From Streptomyces malaysiense (lineage in GTDB: Bacteria > Actinomycetota > Actinomycetes > Streptomycetales > Streptomycetaceae), in the NCBI RefSeq assembly GCF_000980885.2, contig NZ_LBDA02000036.1:112865-176864 (forward strand): a DNA stretch of 64,000 bases. Direction: 5' to 3'. A program made the position numbers and the translations under genes. Below are positions 63,109-64,000 of this stretch, piece by piece. The notes beneath the pieces were generated by a model. The model did no database searches, was not told the origin of the DNA, and saw only the letters and a list, made by a program, of their open reading frames with translations. Each line of letters starts with the position of its first letter. The stretch's first letter is position 1.

Positions 63109-64000
63109 ATGGCCAGGGAATTCCAACGCGGCCACAAGGCCAGGATCAGTGACCTGACGGCAGGCACCGATCTGTACGTAGGCGTGCAGATCGACTGCCC
63201 CGGACTGACCTTCGACATCAGCTGCTTCGGCCTGGACTCCGAGGAACGGCTGTCGGACGACCGGTACTTCGTCTTCTTCAACCAGCCGAAGTCGCCGGAG
63301 GAGTCCATCCAGCTGCTCGGTGCCCAGGCGGGCGACACGGAGTCGTTCCGGGTCACGCTCGACCGGATCCCGGAGCGGGTCCGCAAGCTGTCCTTCACGG
63401 CGACCATCGACGGCGCCGGGCAGATGTCGCAGATCGGCCCCGGCTACCTGCGGATCGTCGCGGGTGGCGAGGAGGTCGCCCGGTACTCCTTCACCGGCGC
63501 GGAGTTCTCCACCGAGCGGGCCGTCATGCTCGGTGACATCTACTTCAAGGACGGCTGGCGGTTCGCCGCGGTCGGACAGGGCTTCGACGGCGGCCTGGAG
63601 GCGCTGCTGAAGAACTTCGGCGGCGAGGTGCTGGAGGAGGAGGCGCCCGTCGCCCCGGAGCAGCAGCCGCAGTCCGGCGCCGCCCCCGGCTTCGCCCCGC
63701 CCGCGTTCGCCCCGCCCGGCGAGTCGGCCACCCCGCCCGCCTTCGCCGCCCCGGCCCCGCCCCCGGCCCCCGCGGCACCCCGCCCAGCCCCCCAGGGTTA
63801 CGCCCCACCGGCCGGCAGCACGCTCCCGCAGGGCTTCGCACCGGGTTCCACGCCTCCGCAAGGCTTCCCGGTCCTCGGCGACACGCCCCCGCAGGGCTTC
63901 CCGGCCCCCGGCAACACGCCTCGGCAGGGCTACACGCCCCCCGGCCAGACGCCGCCCCCGGTCCCCGCCCCGGGCGCGCCCGACGTGCACGGCGCGCCGA
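63109..64000 (+). CDS. TerD-domain protein with Pro/Gln-rich tail (3' end cut by window edge)
   Basis: At least 297 codons from ATG 63109, open at the window edge. The TerD domain (about 1-175) has VGVQIDCPGLTFDISCFGLD, DDRYFVFFNQPKSPEE and GDIYFKDGWRFAAVGQGF; the acidic residues form the Ca2+ sites of the family. Then comes a disordered region with repeats of the type TPPQGFPAPGN. TerD proteins are linked to tellurite and other stress responses and often sit with other ter genes; whether that holds here lies beyond the window. Confidence 0.88.
   Translation, partial: MAREFQRGHKARISDLTAGTDLYVGVQIDCPGLTFDISCFGLDSEERLSDDRYFVFFNQPKSPEESIQLLGAQAGDTESFRVTLDRIPERVRKLSFTATIDGAGQMSQIGPGYLRIVAGGEEVARYSFTGAEFSTERAVMLGDIYFKDGWRFAAVGQGFDGGLEALLKNFGGEVLEEEAPVAPEQQPQSGAAPGFAPPAFAPPGESATPPAFAAPAPPPAPAAPRPAPQGYAPPAGSTLPQGFAPGSTPPQGFPVLGDTPPQGFPAPGNTPRQGYTPPGQTPPPVPAPGAPDVHGAP

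Noticed and set aside
1..64000. tRNA or rRNA genes
   Set aside because: No T-arm/anticodon pattern or rRNA-like stretch was found on reading both strands; a covariance search would be decisive.
1..64000. Mobile elements or horizontally acquired island
   Set aside because: No transposase, integrase or att-like direct repeats; composition and synteny are those of the core chromosome.
62389..64000. Tellurite-resistance (ter) gene cluster
   Set aside because: Only one TerD-domain gene is visible, cut by the window edge, so a cluster cannot be claimed.

Overview
The window is chromosomal DNA of a high-GC actinomycete, almost certainly a Streptomyces. Evidence: very high G+C with G/C at third codon positions, many GTG starts, Shine-Dalgarno (SD) sites of the GGAG/AGGAGG type mixed with leaderless genes, and family content (WblC, mycoredoxin, AdnAB, DUF3107, DUF3117, DUF3152, DUF1003) typical of Actinobacteria. 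The gene order matches two mycobacterial neighbourhoods as I remember them: folP2-tagA-DUF3117-O-methyltransferase-sigE-rseA-htrA-tatB-mrp-DUF1003-mgtE, and rhlE-DUF3107-TetR-DUF3152-moeZ-ATL-adnAB-nudC-mycoredoxin-uvrD2-whiB7-ABC1 kinase. It is core chromosome. I saw no insertion sequence, prophage, CRISPR array, rRNA or tRNA.

Layout. 1-5976: truncated FolP2-type dihydropteroate synthase paralogue, DivIVA-domain protein, 3-methyladenine glycosylase, enoyl-CoA hydratase, DUF3117 protein, an O-methyltransferase with an apparent ATT start, and an ECF sigma/zinc anti-sigma pair with overlapping stop and start. 6093-13253: membrane HtrA protease, TatB, an unknown protein, Mrp Fe-S carrier, DUF1003 protein, cytosolic MgtE/CBS protein and a lipoprotein. 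13417-20195: unknown protein, CorA with an unusual 5' region, SUFU-domain protein, MFS exporter, zinc-ribbon protein, PHP phosphoesterase, MarC and a 50-aa protein. 20431-30782: NYN nuclease, hydrolase, a DEAD-box helicase with a CTG start and a long Arg/Lys-rich tail carrying a perfect 312-bp repeat, MiaE-like diiron protein, DUF3107, TetR, a second hydrolase and a DUF3152 metalloprotease.

31173-36564 is a compact operon: PelF-type glycosyltransferase, large membrane protein, an 18-codon coupling ORF, an NAD-dependent epimerase and a Spherulin-4-type TIM-barrel protein. It resembles a minimal Pel-like polysaccharide system and is my best candidate for an undescribed system. 36628-44712: MoeZ, an OhrR-like MarR regulator with a divergent esterase across a large palindrome, a lipoprotein peptidase, a membrane/pseudokinase fusion, and an alkyltransferase-like (ATL) protein.

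44919-58665 is a DNA-repair and stress block: AdnA and AdnB helicase-nucleases, an M20 peptidase, NudC, mycoredoxin, UvrD2, then wblC behind a leader of about 600 nt with a WblC-type promoter, an upstream ORF and an intrinsic terminator (an attenuator). 58813 to the end: zinc-ribbon protein, ABC1-family kinase overlapping an E1/ThiF-like protein, a YgjP-type metallopeptidase and a TerD protein running off the edge.

Regulatory themes: at least seven genes have TANNNT exactly 6 or 7 nt before the start codon (leaderless transcripts); stop-start overlaps couple sigma/anti-sigma, GT/membrane protein, small ORF/epimerase, wblC/107-aa protein and ThiF/ABC1; strong perfect hairpins separate the units.
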